NCBI RefSeq assembly: GCF_040361335.1
Contig: NZ_APNM01000011.1
Location: 67,706-131,705 of the forward strand
Length of the DNA stretch: 64,000 nucleotides
Reading direction: 5' to 3'
DNA from: APNM01 sp040361335
GTDB taxonomy: Bacteria > Pseudomonadota > Gammaproteobacteria > Nevskiales > Salinisphaeraceae
Part shown: positions 9,931 to 18,071 of the stretch, in pieces
How the letters are laid out: the number at the start of each line of letters is the position of its first letter
How positions within the stretch are numbered: position 1 is the stretch's first letter
Translations under genes and position numbers: made by a program
The notes under the pieces: generated by a model
The model's input: only the letters and a program-made list of their open reading frames with translations
Told to the model about the DNA's origin: nothing
Databases searched by the model: none

Positions 9931-11232
9931 ATGACAATTCGCAAGCTTTCCGCCCGCGCGGCCCTGGCCGCCGCGGGCTTTCTGCCGTGTACGGCCCTGG
10001 CCGCCGAGTCCGCCTCGGCAGCCGATACCGCCTGGATCATGACCGCGACCGCGCTGGTCCTGTTCATGACCCTGCCGGGGTTGTCCCTGTTCTATGCCGG
10101 ACTCGTGCGCGTGCGCAACGTGCTCTCGGTGCTGATGCAGTGCTTCACCATCGCCTGCCTGGCCTCGTTGCTGTGGTTCGCGGTGGGCTACAGCCTCGCC
10201 TTCGAGGGAAGCGGCGCCTGGATCGGCAGCCTCGACAAGGCTTTCCTGGCCGGCGTCGGCCGCGACAGCCTCTCCGGCACACTGCCCGAAAGCGTCTTCG
10301 CGATGTTCCAGATGACCTTCGCGATCATCACCCCGGCCCTGGTGGTCGGCGGCTTCGCCGAGCGTTTCCGCTTCTCCGCACTGCTCGGTTTCACCGTGCT
10401 CTGGCTGTTGCTGGTGTACGTGCCCGTGACCCACTGGGTCTGGGGCGGCGGCTGGCTCGGCGAGATGGGCCTCCTGGATTTCGCGGGCGGCACGGTGGTG
10501 CACGTCACGGCCGGCGTCGCGGCCCTGGTGGCGGCGCTGGTGCTCGGTCCGCGCCGCGGCTTCCCGCGCACCGCGATGCCGCCCCACAACCTGACCATGA
10601 CCGTCTCCGGGGCGGGCATGCTCTGGGTCGGCTGGTTCGGGTTCAACGGCGGCAGCGCCCTGGCCGCCGACGGCAACGCCGGGATGGCGATCCTGGTGAC
10701 GCATCTGTCGGCCGCGACCGCCTCGCTGGCCTGGATGGCGGCCGAGTGGTGGCGTTACGGCAAGCCCAGCGTGCTCGGCATCGTCACGGGCATGGTCGCC
10801 GGCCTGGGTACGATCACGCCGGCCTCCGGCTTCGTCGGCCCGGGCGGCGCGGTCGTTATCGGTCTGGCGGCCGGTGTGGTCTGTTTCGCCGCCACCAACT
10901 TCCTGGAGCGGGTCCTGCGCATCGACGATTCGCTGGACGTGTTCCCGGTCCACGGCGTGGGCGGCATGCTCGGCACCCTGGCGGCGGGTATCTTCGCCTC
11001 GACCCAGCTCGGGGTGTTCAGCGGCTACGGCTTCGCCGACGGCATCGACTCCATCGGCGGTCAGCTCGGCGTCCAGGCCGTGGGCGTGCTCGCCACGGCG
11101 GCCTACACCGCCCTGCTCACCCTGGCGATCCTCAAGATCCTGAACTGGACCCTGGGCCTGCGGGTCACCGAGGAGCAGGAAACCATCGGTCTCGACATCG
11201 CCGAGCACGAGGAACGCGGCTACGACCTGTAG
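9931..11232 (+). CDS. amtB: Ammonium transporter AmtB (second copy, with signal peptide)
   Basis: This 433-residue Amt protein has a typical signal peptide (ALAAAGFLPCTALAAESASA), as in E. coli AmtB. It shares the family signatures THWVWGGGWLG, DFAGGTVVHVTAGVAALVAALVLG, VGWFGFNGGSALAADG and DDSLDVFPVHGVGGMLGTLAAGIF. It differs clearly from the first copy, so this is not a recent tandem duplication. CGGAGAG precedes the ATG. It is followed by a second glnK, giving the mirrored order glnK-amtB-amtB-glnK. I found no properly spaced sigma-54 promoter directly before it. Confidence 0.94.
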   Translation: MTIRKLSARAALAAAGFLPCTALAAESASAADTAWIMTATALVLFMTLPGLSLFYAGLVRVRNVLSVLMQCFTIACLASLLWFAVGYSLAFEGSGAWIGSLDKAFLAGVGRDSLSGTLPESVFAMFQMTFAIITPALVVGGFAERFRFSALLGFTVLWLLLVYVPVTHWVWGGGWLGEMGLLDFAGGTVVHVTAGVAALVAALVLGPRRGFPRTAMPPHNLTMTVSGAGMLWVGWFGFNGGSALAADGNAGMAILVTHLSAATASLAWMAAEWWRYGKPSVLGIVTGMVAGLGTITPASGFVGPGGAVVIGLAAGVVCFAATNFLERVLRIDDSLDVFPVHGVGGMLGTLAAGIFASTQLGVFSGYGFADGIDSIGGQLGVQAVGVLATAAYTALLTLAILKILNWTLGLRVTEEQETIGLDIAEHEERGYDL

Positions 11233-11242
11233 CCGGTATCGC

Positions 11243-11272
11243 GACCGCCGGGCCGGGCACGGCCCGGCGGTC
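11243..11272. terminator. Perfect GC hairpin between amtB and glnK
   Basis: GACCGCCGGGCC and GGCCCGGCGGTC form a perfect 12-bp stem around GGGCAC, ten bases after the amtB stop. There is no T-run, so it may lower read-through into glnK or protect the amtB mRNA end. Confidence 0.45.
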
Positions 11273-11324
11273 CCGATGATAGACTCCGGGGTTGCTTCAT
11301 CGAACAAGCCTAAGGGGGCGACCC

Positions 11325-11663
11325 ATGAAGATGGTGACTGCGGTGATCAAGCCGTTCCGGCTCGACGACGTGCGCGAGGCGCTCGCGGAGGTCGGGGTCC
11401 ACGGCACCACCATGACCGAGGTCAAGGGCTTCGGCCGGCAGAAGGGGCACACCGAACTGTACCGCGGGGCCGAATACGCCGTGGATTTCCTGCCCAAGGT
11501 CAAGCTGGAAATCGCGGTCGCCGACGAACTGGTCGACCGCGTGGTCGAGGCCATCATGGAGTCGGCCAAGACCGGCCAGATCGGCGACGGCAAGATCTTC
11601 GTGTCGCCCCTGGACCGGGTGGTGCGCATCCGCACCGGCGAGACCGACGCCGACGCGCTCTAG
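11325..11663 (+). CDS. glnK: PII nitrogen signalling protein GlnK (second copy)
   Basis: This 112-residue PII protein has an intact T-loop (GFGRQKGHTELYRGAEYAVDFLPK) and uridylylatable Tyr51. It is close to the first copy but differs mostly in its second half (LEIAVADELVDRVVEAIMESAKTGQIGDGKIFVSPLDRVVRIRTGE). The start was set at the ATG after AAGGGGG, which gives the family's length; an upstream in-frame start would add eleven unconserved residues. It follows the second amtB, the reverse of the usual order, and an SDR gene follows after 17 bases. Confidence 0.94.
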   Translation: MKMVTAVIKPFRLDDVREALAEVGVHGTTMTEVKGFGRQKGHTELYRGAEYAVDFLPKVKLEIAVADELVDRVVEAIMESAKTGQIGDGKIFVSPLDRVVRIRTGETDADAL

Positions 11664-11680
11664 GGCCCTAGCACCCTAAT

Positions 11681-12457
11681 ATGACGGCGAAGGCCATCCT
11701 GGTCACGGGCGCCGGTTCCGGTATCGGCCGGGCCGTGGCCCAACGGTTTGCCGAGGCCGGCTGGTTGGTCGGCGCCTACGACGTCGACCCCGACGCCGCG
11801 GCCGCCACCGGCGAATGCCTCGCCGGCGGGCGTGGCCACAGCGGGGTGATGGACGTCACCGACGACGCCTCGGTGACGGCGGCACTGGACGAGTTCACCA
11901 ATATCACCGGCGGCCGCCTGGATGTGCTGTTCAACTCGGCCGGCGTGCTGTCCATCGGCGCGTTCTCGGACCTGCCGCTGGCGCGCCATCTTCGCCACGT
12001 CGAAGTCAATCTCGCCGGCCTGATGCGCGTGACGCACGCGGCCTTCCCCGCCTTGCGCGCCACGCCGGGGGCACGGGTGATCAACATGTCCTCGGCATCC
12101 GCCGACTACGGCGTGCCCGATTTCGCCACCTACTCCGCCAGCAAGTTCGGGGTGCGCGGCCTCACCGAGGCGCTCAACCTGGAATGGCGCGGGCACGACA
12201 TCCACGTCTGCGACATGATGCCGCCGTTCGTGCGCACGCCGATGCTCGCGGGCGGCCCCGAGCCCCGGAGCCTCCAGCGCCTGGGCGTGCGGCTGGAGGC
12301 CGACGATGTCGCCGCCGCGGTCTGGCGGGCCGCCACCGGCCGGCGCCGCAAGACCCACTGGCCGGTCAGCCGCCACTACCGCCTGCTCTATTACACCGGT
12401 CTGCTGCTGCCGCCGTGGCTCAAACGCTTGATCATGCGGACCATTAGCGGGTATTGA
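11681..12457 (+). CDS. Short-chain dehydrogenase/reductase
   Basis: The 258-residue classical SDR has the cofactor motif TGAGSGIG (residues 9-16), NSAG in strand 4 and the catalytic YSASK. An aspartate after the second strand (GAYDVDPD) favours NAD(H). The C-terminus ends in a hydrophobic, basic segment (LLPPWLKRLIMRTISGY) that may associate with membrane. The substrate cannot be told. It lies 17 bases after glnK and 6 bases before the DUF4124 gene, so the three may be co-transcribed, perhaps without a functional link. Confidence 0.88.
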   Translation: MTAKAILVTGAGSGIGRAVAQRFAEAGWLVGAYDVDPDAAAATGECLAGGRGHSGVMDVTDDASVTAALDEFTNITGGRLDVLFNSAGVLSIGAFSDLPLARHLRHVEVNLAGLMRVTHAAFPALRATPGARVINMSSASADYGVPDFATYSASKFGVRGLTEALNLEWRGHDIHVCDMMPPFVRTPMLAGGPEPRSLQRLGVRLEADDVAAAVWRAATGRRRKTHWPVSRHYRLLYYTGLLLPPWLKRLIMRTISGY

Positions 12458-12463
12458 TGGGGC

Positions 12464-12886
12464 ATGAACCGATTCATCACCGGCATGATCCCGGCTCTCC
12501 TGGCGGCCGCCGGCGCCGCCGCCGGCGACGTCTATCGCTGGCAGGGCGCCGACGGCGGCCTGCACTACGGCGATAATCCGCCCGCCGGGAGCGATCCCGA
12601 ACTCGTCCGGCCCGAGCAACGCGCGTTCGACGTCGGGGACAAGACCCCCGGCCGGGCGGCGACGGCCGGTGCCGCGGACACCGACGACGGGGCGGGACGT
12701 ACCGAGCGCATCCGCCGAGAGCAGTGTGCCAAGGCGCGGGAACGCCTGGAGAGCTACCGCAATGCCGCCCGCATCCAGGTCCGCGAGGACGACGGCACCC
12801 GCGACATGAGCGCCGAGGAACGCGTGCAGGCGATCGCCCGGGCGGAGGCGGACGTGGCCGAACTCTGCGGGGACGGCGAAGACTGA
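12464..12886 (+). CDS. DUF4124 domain periplasmic protein
   Basis: The 140-residue protein has a signal peptide ending around AAAG. It is followed directly by the DUF4124 core DVYRWQGADGGLHYGDNPP, a small WW-like beta domain common in gammaproteobacterial envelope proteins. The rest is charged and likely helical, with two cysteines (EQCAKARERL, AELCGDGED). The function of the family is not known. It is tightly spaced behind the SDR gene. Confidence 0.8.
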   Translation: MNRFITGMIPALLAAAGAAAGDVYRWQGADGGLHYGDNPPAGSDPELVRPEQRAFDVGDKTPGRAATAGAADTDDGAGRTERIRREQCAKARERLESYRNAARIQVREDDGTRDMSAEERVQAIARAEADVAELCGDGED

Positions 12887-12964
12887 GCCGGGAACTGTAC
12901 CCGCCGTATTGAACTCGTTTAAGCTGGCTTCCGTGGGGGACCGGCTCGCAACGGAGTCGGCATC

Positions 12965-13074
12965 ATGCCCGGTTGGGCCATACTGTTCCTCAGGGCTTGT
13001 TCGTCATCTTCCTGGTGCTGTTCGTCGTCAGCCTGGTCCTGCACCTGGCACGCGGCCGGCGCCCGCCCCTGTAA
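12965..13074 (+). pseudogene. Possible frameshifted small membrane protein gene
   Basis: An ATG with GGAG eight bases upstream opens MPGWAILF. The hydrophobic continuation GLFVIFLVLFVVSLVLHLARGRRPPL, followed by TAA, lies in another frame. One inserted base near 12988-12992 would join them into a protein of about 36 residues with one membrane helix and a basic tail. In the ATG frame the protein turns into a run of Ser, Cys and Trp that looks non-coding. It could be a true frameshift, a sequencing error, or a gene using a weaker TTG start. Confidence 0.35.
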
Positions 13075-13097
13075 CCCCGCAACATAGGAGACCCGCC

Positions 13098-13271
13098 ATG
13101 GAACCGATAGGCGGCCTGCTCGGCCTGCTGATCCTGATCGCGGATATCTGGGCCATCGTGCAAGTGGTGAAAAGCGGCGCGGACGTCGCGATCAAGGTGA
13201 TCTGGGTTCTGGTGATCGTGGTGCTGCCGGTGATCGGCCTGCTCGCCTGGCTGTTGTTCGGGCCGCGTTAG
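13098..13271 (+). CDS. Small two-helix membrane protein, PLDc_N type
   Basis: This 57-residue protein is almost entirely two membrane helices (GGLLGLLILIADIWAIVQVV and KVIWVLVIVVLPVIGLLAWLLF) joined by a short charged turn. It ends in the FGPR motif typical of PLDc_N (phospholipase D nuclease N-terminal) single-domain proteins. Such proteins lack catalysis and their role is unknown. ATAGGAG precedes the ATG. Its stop overlaps the stop of the convergent glycosyltransferase gene by two to three bases. Confidence 0.75.
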   Translation: MEPIGGLLGLLILIADIWAIVQVVKSGADVAIKVIWVLVIVVLPVIGLLAWLLFGPR

Positions 13272-14338
13272 CGGCCCGGGGAGGCGCGGCCGTCGATACG
13301 GCGTAGCGCATCGCGCTCGCGCCAACGCCGCCACGGCGCCAGGAGACCCAGGCTGACCACCAGGGTCGCGGCGCCCACGAGCGCCCGCCCGGGCGGGTGT
13401 CGCACCAGGCGGTCGAGGCCGAGATCGTGCAGGGCGGTGACGGGCCGCCGGCCGCCCAGCGGCCGCGCCAACAGGAGCTCCAGGGCGAGGCAGGGCTGCC
13501 AGGTCTGCTCCGCCACGAAGCCGCCCACGGCATACCAACGGCGCAGGGCCTCGCGCGCGCCCATCTCCCGCATCAGCCGCCGGATCAGGCGAAAGTAGGG
13601 TGTGAGCAATACCCGATCGGTCTCGGCCTGCACGCGATAGACATCCGGCGCCCGCTCAAAGAAAGCGCGGAGGTCGGCAGCGTACAAACCCATGATGATC
13701 GCCATCAGCAGGTAGCGCCGCCCGGCACCCTCGCGTTCGAAGCGGCGTGCGGAGGTCGCCAGCCGACCCGGCAACAGGCGCCAGGTACCGTGTTCGCGCA
13801 CCCGCGCGGCGAAGCGCTGGTCCTCCAGGAACGGCAGCGATTCGTCGAAGCCGCCCAGCGCCCGGAACCACGCGGCCGGGACCATCGTCCCCTGGTCGCC
13901 GTTGATGCTGTGGGGCCGGCCGGTGGCGCTCTTGGCCTCCATGTAACGGTAGAGGAAATCGTGGTCCGCGCCCGTGCGCTCGAAGCGCAGGGCGAAATGC
14001 CCGGCCGTGCGCCGGTCGGGCCGGGCCCGCAGGGTGTCCAGCGCCCGCCGCAATTGATCGTCCGCGGTCGGCCGGCAATCGGCGTGCAGGAACAACAGCC
14101 ATTCGCCCGCGGCAACGGCGGCGCCGGCGTTCATCTGCGCCCCCCGACCGCGCGGTGCGGCCACGACCCGCGCGCCGTGCGCCGCCGCGATAGCCGGCGT
14201 CGCATCGGTCGAGCCGCCGTCGGCGACGATCGTCTCCAACGCGATCCCGCGCTGCGCGGCCAGCGCCGCCAGCAGCGCCGGCAGGGCTTCCGCCTCGTCC
14301 AGGGTCGGGACGACGACCGACAGGTCCGGGCGCGGCAT
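13268..14338 (-). CDS. Family 2 glycosyltransferase, rSAM/selenodomain-associated type, with long C-terminal extension
   Basis: The 356-residue protein opens with a GT-A fold: LSVVVPTLDEAEALPALLAAL, IVADGGSTDAT, GRGAQMNAGAAVAAGEWLLFLHADCRP. The acceptor-side signature SINGDQGTMVPAAWFRALGGFDESLPFLEDQRFAARVREHG matches the rSAM/selenodomain-associated transferase 2 group. Those proteins are usually about 220-230 residues. This one carries roughly 130 more residues, including a short hydrophobic stretch near the end (LVGAATLVVSLGLLAPW), so it may be membrane-attached. The sugar acceptor is unknown. It is convergent with the PLDc_N gene and lies 25 bases after the YheT-like gene on the same strand. 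Confidence 0.8.
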   Translation of the reverse strand: MPRPDLSVVVPTLDEAEALPALLAALAAQRGIALETIVADGGSTDATPAIAAAHGARVVAAPRGRGAQMNAGAAVAAGEWLLFLHADCRPTADDQLRRALDTLRARPDRRTAGHFALRFERTGADHDFLYRYMEAKSATGRPHSINGDQGTMVPAAWFRALGGFDESLPFLEDQRFAARVREHGTWRLLPGRLATSARRFEREGAGRRYLLMAIIMGLYAADLRAFFERAPDVYRVQAETDRVLLTPYFRLIRRLMREMGAREALRRWYAVGGFVAEQTWQPCLALELLLARPLGGRRPVTALHDLGLDRLVRHPPGRALVGAATLVVSLGLLAPWRRWRERDALRRIDGRASPGR

Positions 14339-14363
14339 CAGCGGCGGGACGGCGGCCGCCGGG

Positions 14364-15383
14364 TCAGCCCGGCGCGCACTCGGTCTGCGGCTCGGCGGCC
14401 TTCGCGGCCGTCAACCGCTCGCGCAGGAATGCCGGTATCCGCCGCTCCAGCCAGTAGACCGGCCGACCCAGCCGGTCGCCGGCGACGAAACCGACATGGC
14501 CGCCCTGTGCGGCCAGTTCCAGCCGCACGTCGGCCGAGAGTCGCGATTCGTCGGGTACCACGTCCGGCGACATGAAGGGATCGTCGCGCGCGTGCAGCAC
14601 CAGCGTGGGCACCCGGATATCCTTGAGGAACGGGCCGCTGCTGGCGCGGGCATAGTAGTCGGCGGCGCCGTCGAAACCGTGCAGCGGCGCCGTCAACGCC
14701 TCGTCGAAGCTGTGGAAATCGCGCAGCCGGGTCAGGTCGGGCAGCTCGAACGGCGGCGTCACGACCGCGAACTTGCGCTCGGCCGCCCGCCGCATGTTAC
14801 CCAGCAGGTGCCGTTGGTAGGCACGCGAGAGCCCCTGGTTGATGGCGCGTGCGCACAGTGCCAGGTCGAACGGCACCGACACCGCGCAGGCCGTCGTCAG
14901 CGGCGCCCGCGATCCACGCTCGCCGAGGTATTTGAGCAGCACGTTGCCGCCCAGCGAATACCCCACCGCCGCCAGCGGCGCCCGCGGGTAGCGCTCGCGC
15001 AGGCGTGTCAGCAACGTGGCGAAATCGCCGGTGTCGCCGGAATGGTAACCGCGCGGCAGGCGGTTGGGCTCGTGGCTCGCACCGCGGAAATGCATCAGCA
15101 GGCCCCGCCAGCCCAGGCCCCGCAATTCGCGCAACAGGCCGCGCGCATACTTGGATTCGATGGAGCCGGTAAGCCCGTGCAGGATCACCACCACGGGTGT
15201 GTCGTCCGCGGCCGTCGCCGGCTCGGGCAGCCAGGCCAGATCCAGGAAGTCGCCGTCGTCCAGCTCCAGGCGCTCGTGCCGCACATCCAGCGGCGCCGGA
15301 CGGCGCACGACGGAGGCGAACACGGTCTGGGCGTGGGGACTCCGCAACAGGGGATGCGGACGGAATTCGCTGACGACGATCAC
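14364..15383 (-). CDS. YheT-family alpha/beta hydrolase
   Basis: The 339-residue protein matches YheT in length and order: FRPHPLLRSPHAQTVFAS, LELDDGDFLDLAW, VVILHGLTGSIESKYARGLL, LLMHFRGASHEPNRLPRGYHSGDTGD, and the nucleophile elbow GYSLGGN. The acid and histidine are in LHARDDPFMSPD and GGHVGF. The family resembles ABHD1/3 lipases, but its natural substrate is unclear. The start was placed at the GTG at 15383 by comparison with YheT length; the frame is open for 32 more codons but those look like antisense of non-coding DNA. It is probably in one unit with the glycosyltransferase. Confidence 0.84.
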   Translation of the reverse strand: MIVVSEFRPHPLLRSPHAQTVFASVVRRPAPLDVRHERLELDDGDFLDLAWLPEPATAADDTPVVVILHGLTGSIESKYARGLLRELRGLGWRGLLMHFRGASHEPNRLPRGYHSGDTGDFATLLTRLRERYPRAPLAAVGYSLGGNVLLKYLGERGSRAPLTTACAVSVPFDLALCARAINQGLSRAYQRHLLGNMRRAAERKFAVVTPPFELPDLTRLRDFHSFDEALTAPLHGFDGAADYYARASSGPFLKDIRVPTLVLHARDDPFMSPDVVPDESRLSADVRLELAAQGGHVGFVAGDRLGRPVYWLERRIPAFLRERLTAAKAAEPQTECAPG

Positions 15384-15834
15384 GCGTTCGGCAAGGTGGC
15401 GGAATGTACCTCGCCAGGATACCGCAGACACCCGACCGGACCGTGAACGGCCCGGTCGGGCCGCGGACTCCTCCCCCAATGGAGTTGCCGTACAGGCAGC
15501 TCCCTGAGCGGGACGGGTCCGTCCCGCCGTCGATCAAGCGCCGAGGCGCTCGATCGGTCGAAACCGAATCCGGACCGAAGCCGGACTCGGCCTGCCGGCA
15601 AAGACACATGCCCTTTCCGGCAGCCCCCCTTGGGCCGGCGTGCCGCGATCCGCCGGTCTCTCCCCCCGACGGCCGTGGCTTATCGTCTGCCGATACCCCC
15701 CAGGAAACCGTTGCCGCAGGCCGGCGACCGCCAGGGCGGTCTCTCTCGCCGAATCAACGACCGTATTCCGGTAATCCTGTTTTCAACATATCAGGGAATG
15801 TAGGCAATAGACATGGCGCTGAGTAGGTAAATTC
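15384..15834. other. 450-base intergenic region with strong hairpins
   Basis: I see no convincing gene here. A long hairpin with a one-base internal mismatch spans 15431-15460 (CCCGACCGG...CCGGTCGGG with inner CCGT/ACGG). A second hairpin, GCGGGACGG/CCGTCCCGC, is at 15508-15527. The last 80 bases before mtgA's stop are less GC-rich. They may hold promoters for the YheT gene, or terminators for the mtgA side. Confidence 0.5.
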
Positions 15835-16533
15835 TTACTTCGCGACGTGGACAATCCCTTCCAGATGGCCCCGCCCGAGCCGGGCCATCTGTTCCAGGAT
15901 CCAGTCCCGCTGCTGCCGGACATAGGCATCGGCCGGCGCCGGACTGTAGCGGGTGGGGGCCGGCAGGACGGCCGCCAGGGCCGCGGCCCGGGCAGGCGTC
16001 AACCGGTCGGCGGTCACGCCGAAATGATGCCGTGCCGCGGCCTCCGCGCCGAAAACGCGGTCATCGAACTGGGCAATATTGAGATAGACCTCGAGGATGC
16101 GGCGCTTGGGCCAAAGCAGCTCCAGCCACACCGTGAGATAGGCCTCGATCCCCTTGCGCAGATAGCTCTTTCCCGGCCACAGGAACAGGTTCTTGGCCAC
16201 CTGCTGGGTGATCGAGCTGGCCCCGCGGACGCGGCCGCCCCGCGCATTCTCTTCCAGGGCGTCACCGATCGCCGACCACACGAAGCCGTGATGATCGGGA
16301 AAGGTCTGGTCCTCGGCGGCGACCGCCGCCAGCGCCAGCGACGGCGCGATCCGGTCCAGGTCGCGCCAGAGATAGCGGACGGACGGCCCCGAGGCGTCGC
16401 TTTGCCAGTGCACGCGCAGCATGAACGCCGTGACCGGCGGGTCGACCCAACGCAGGCAGAGAATGGCGGCGGCCGGCGTCAGCAGGAACGCGGCGACGAC
16501 CGCCGCCGCCAGGCGGGGCCAACGTCGGCGCAT
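15835..16533 (-). CDS. mtgA: Monofunctional biosynthetic peptidoglycan transglycosylase
   Basis: The 232-residue protein has one N-terminal membrane helix (about residues 8-28) and a GT51 domain. The catalytic motif AAEDQTFPDHHGFVW holds the first glutamate. RGASSITQQVAKNLFLW and RKGIEAYLTVWLELLWPKRRILEVYLNIAQF are the other signatures, the latter with the second glutamate. It polymerises glycan strands from lipid II without a transpeptidase domain. The length is normal for MtgA. It follows the SYLF-domain gene by 21 bases, suggesting co-transcription. Confidence 0.93.
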   Translation of the reverse strand: MRRRWPRLAAAVVAAFLLTPAAAILCLRWVDPPVTAFMLRVHWQSDASGPSVRYLWRDLDRIAPSLALAAVAAEDQTFPDHHGFVWSAIGDALEENARGGRVRGASSITQQVAKNLFLWPGKSYLRKGIEAYLTVWLELLWPKRRILEVYLNIAQFDDRVFGAEAAARHHFGVTADRLTPARAAALAAVLPAPTRYSPAPADAYVRQQRDWILEQMARLGRGHLEGIVHVAK

Positions 16534-16554
16534 CTCGTACGCCCCGGTCCGGGG

Positions 16555-17241
16555 CTACTCGGCCGGACGCGGCAGATAACGCTCCAGGGTTTCCATGAAC
16601 CGCTCGCCCGCCGTCGGGATGTCGGTGTCGCTGCGGCCCAGAATCTCGTAGGCGGAGATGCCGGCTTCGCTGTAGAACTCGGCATTGGCGCCGTCGTCGA
16701 TGGATAGCGCCGCGCCCTCCACCGACACGCCGGCGAACAAGCCCCGGGCACGCGAGTAGGAATAGACCTCCGCATCGAAACGGACGTTGGTCGCGGCGGA
16801 CGCGCTGCGCCCGACCGGTCCCGCGGCCACCGAAGCGTCGCCGCCCAGGGTGATGTCGCCGCGCGCGATGCGGTCGATACTGCGGCGGGATTTGAAGACC
16901 AGGATGATATCGGTGCTGGAGGCGCCGATCTGCCAGCCGACGCTGCCGCCGGTCAGGGACACGAAACTCGGATTGCTCCATTTGCCGTTATCCCGGCGCA
17001 CGGCCATCACGCCGGTGCCGTGCCGGCCACCGACGATGAAGCTCACCTTGACCACGGAGGGGATCACGGCGATGCCGTAGGCATCCCGGAGCAGGGTCGG
17101 CGGGATCGCGTTCTCCGGGATTTCCATGAAATCCCGGAGCACCGTGCGGGCGGTATCCAGCTTTTCCGGGGGGCCCGCGGACACCGCCAGCGGCAGCGCG
17201 AGCAACAAGGCGAGGCTCAGGCTACGGATGCATTGCGTCAT
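16555..17241 (-). CDS. SYLF-domain (YSC84-like) secreted protein
   Basis: The 228-residue protein has a signal peptide ending in AVSA. The SYLF domain then covers nearly all the rest: LRDAYGIAVIPSVVKVSFIVGGRHGTGVMAVRR, GKWSNPSFVSLTGGSVGWQIGASSTDIILVFKS, RGLFAGVSVEGAALSIDDGANAEFY. In eukaryotes this domain binds phosphoinositides; bacterial members are secreted and of unknown role. I chose the ATG at 17241, eight bases after AGGAG, over the GTG three codons earlier that overlaps that element. Confidence 0.88.
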   Translation of the reverse strand: MTQCIRSLSLALLLALPLAVSAGPPEKLDTARTVLRDFMEIPENAIPPTLLRDAYGIAVIPSVVKVSFIVGGRHGTGVMAVRRDNGKWSNPSFVSLTGGSVGWQIGASSTDIILVFKSRRSIDRIARGDITLGGDASVAAGPVGRSASAATNVRFDAEVYSYSRARGLFAGVSVEGAALSIDDGANAEFYSEAGISAYEILGRSDTDIPTAGERFMETLERYLPRPAE

Positions 17242-17349
17242 GTTCGGCACTCCTGCATATCGTCGACGGCCCCTTCGACCCCGGCCCGCTGTCGCGGTTC
17301 ACGCGCAGCCTACAGCATAACCGGCCGGCCACCTACAACCCGCACACCG

Positions 17350-17988
17350 CTAGAGTGCCGCCACCGCCTCGTCGATGGGCGTGTCACCGCCGATGCACTC
17401 GATCTGCCGACGCATGGCGCTGGGTGCCTCCAGCACCGCGGCCAGCACGGCGGCGGCATCGGCGCGCGGAATCTCGCCATACTCGCCGGCAAGGCTCTCC
17501 GCCGCGCGGACCCGCCCGCGCGGCGGCTCGTCGGTCAGCCGGCCCGGCTTGACGATCCGCCAGTCCAGATCCGTGCGCCGCAGGTAATCGTCCGCCGCCT
17601 TCTTGGCGCGCAGGTAGTGCCGGAGCTTTTCGGGAGCGGTCTCGATCGCCTCGGTGCGCATGGCCGACAGCATGATGAAGCGCGGCACGCCGGCGGCCAC
17701 CGCGGCGTCGATCAGGCGCACGGCCCCGTCGCGGTCGACGTCGAGGGTCTTGTCGGGGCCCGTGTGCGGGCCCGAACCGGCACAGAAGAACACCGCATCG
17801 CAGCCGGCGACGGCTTCGCCGCAGTCGTCCTCGAGGTCGCCCGTCATCGGTTCGGCCCCGGCCTCGCGCATCGTCGGCGCCTGGACCGGGTCCCGGATCA
17901 AGGCCCGCACCGTGTGCCCGCGTTCCACGAGCAACGGCAACAACCGACGCGCCACCTTGCCGTTGGCGCCCGCTACCAGTATCCGCAT
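17350..17988 (-). CDS. NAD(P)-binding atypical SDR (NmrA/YwnB-like)
   Basis: The 212-residue protein begins MRILVAGANGKVARRLLPLLVERGHTVRALIRDP, the GxxGxxG Rossmann pattern of atypical SDRs. It continues with DLEDDCGEAVAGCDAVFFCAGSG, FIMLSAMRTEA and LDWRIVKPGRLTDEP. Members of this group are small NAD(P)H-binding proteins, some of them redox sensors or flavin reductase-like. GGAG lies before the chosen ATG. It is transcribed divergently from the GMC oxidoreductase, with 83 bases between starts that include an AT-rich stretch suited to promoters. Confidence 0.85.
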   Translation of the reverse strand: MRILVAGANGKVARRLLPLLVERGHTVRALIRDPVQAPTMREAGAEPMTGDLEDDCGEAVAGCDAVFFCAGSGPHTGPDKTLDVDRDGAVRLIDAAVAAGVPRFIMLSAMRTEAIETAPEKLRHYLRAKKAADDYLRRTDLDWRIVKPGRLTDEPPRGRVRAAESLAGEYGEIPRADAAAVLAAVLEAPSAMRRQIECIGGDTPIDEAVAAL

Positions 17989-18071
17989 CGCAAACTCCGG
18001 TGGATGTTGGTATAAATACGGAATTGACCGATAGGTTAACAATATCGGGATTCTTAGGTACTGGAGGAGAG

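Noticed and set aside
15431..15527. Riboswitch upstream of the YheT gene
   Set aside because: The hairpins are simple perfect stems; no conserved riboswitch core was recognised.
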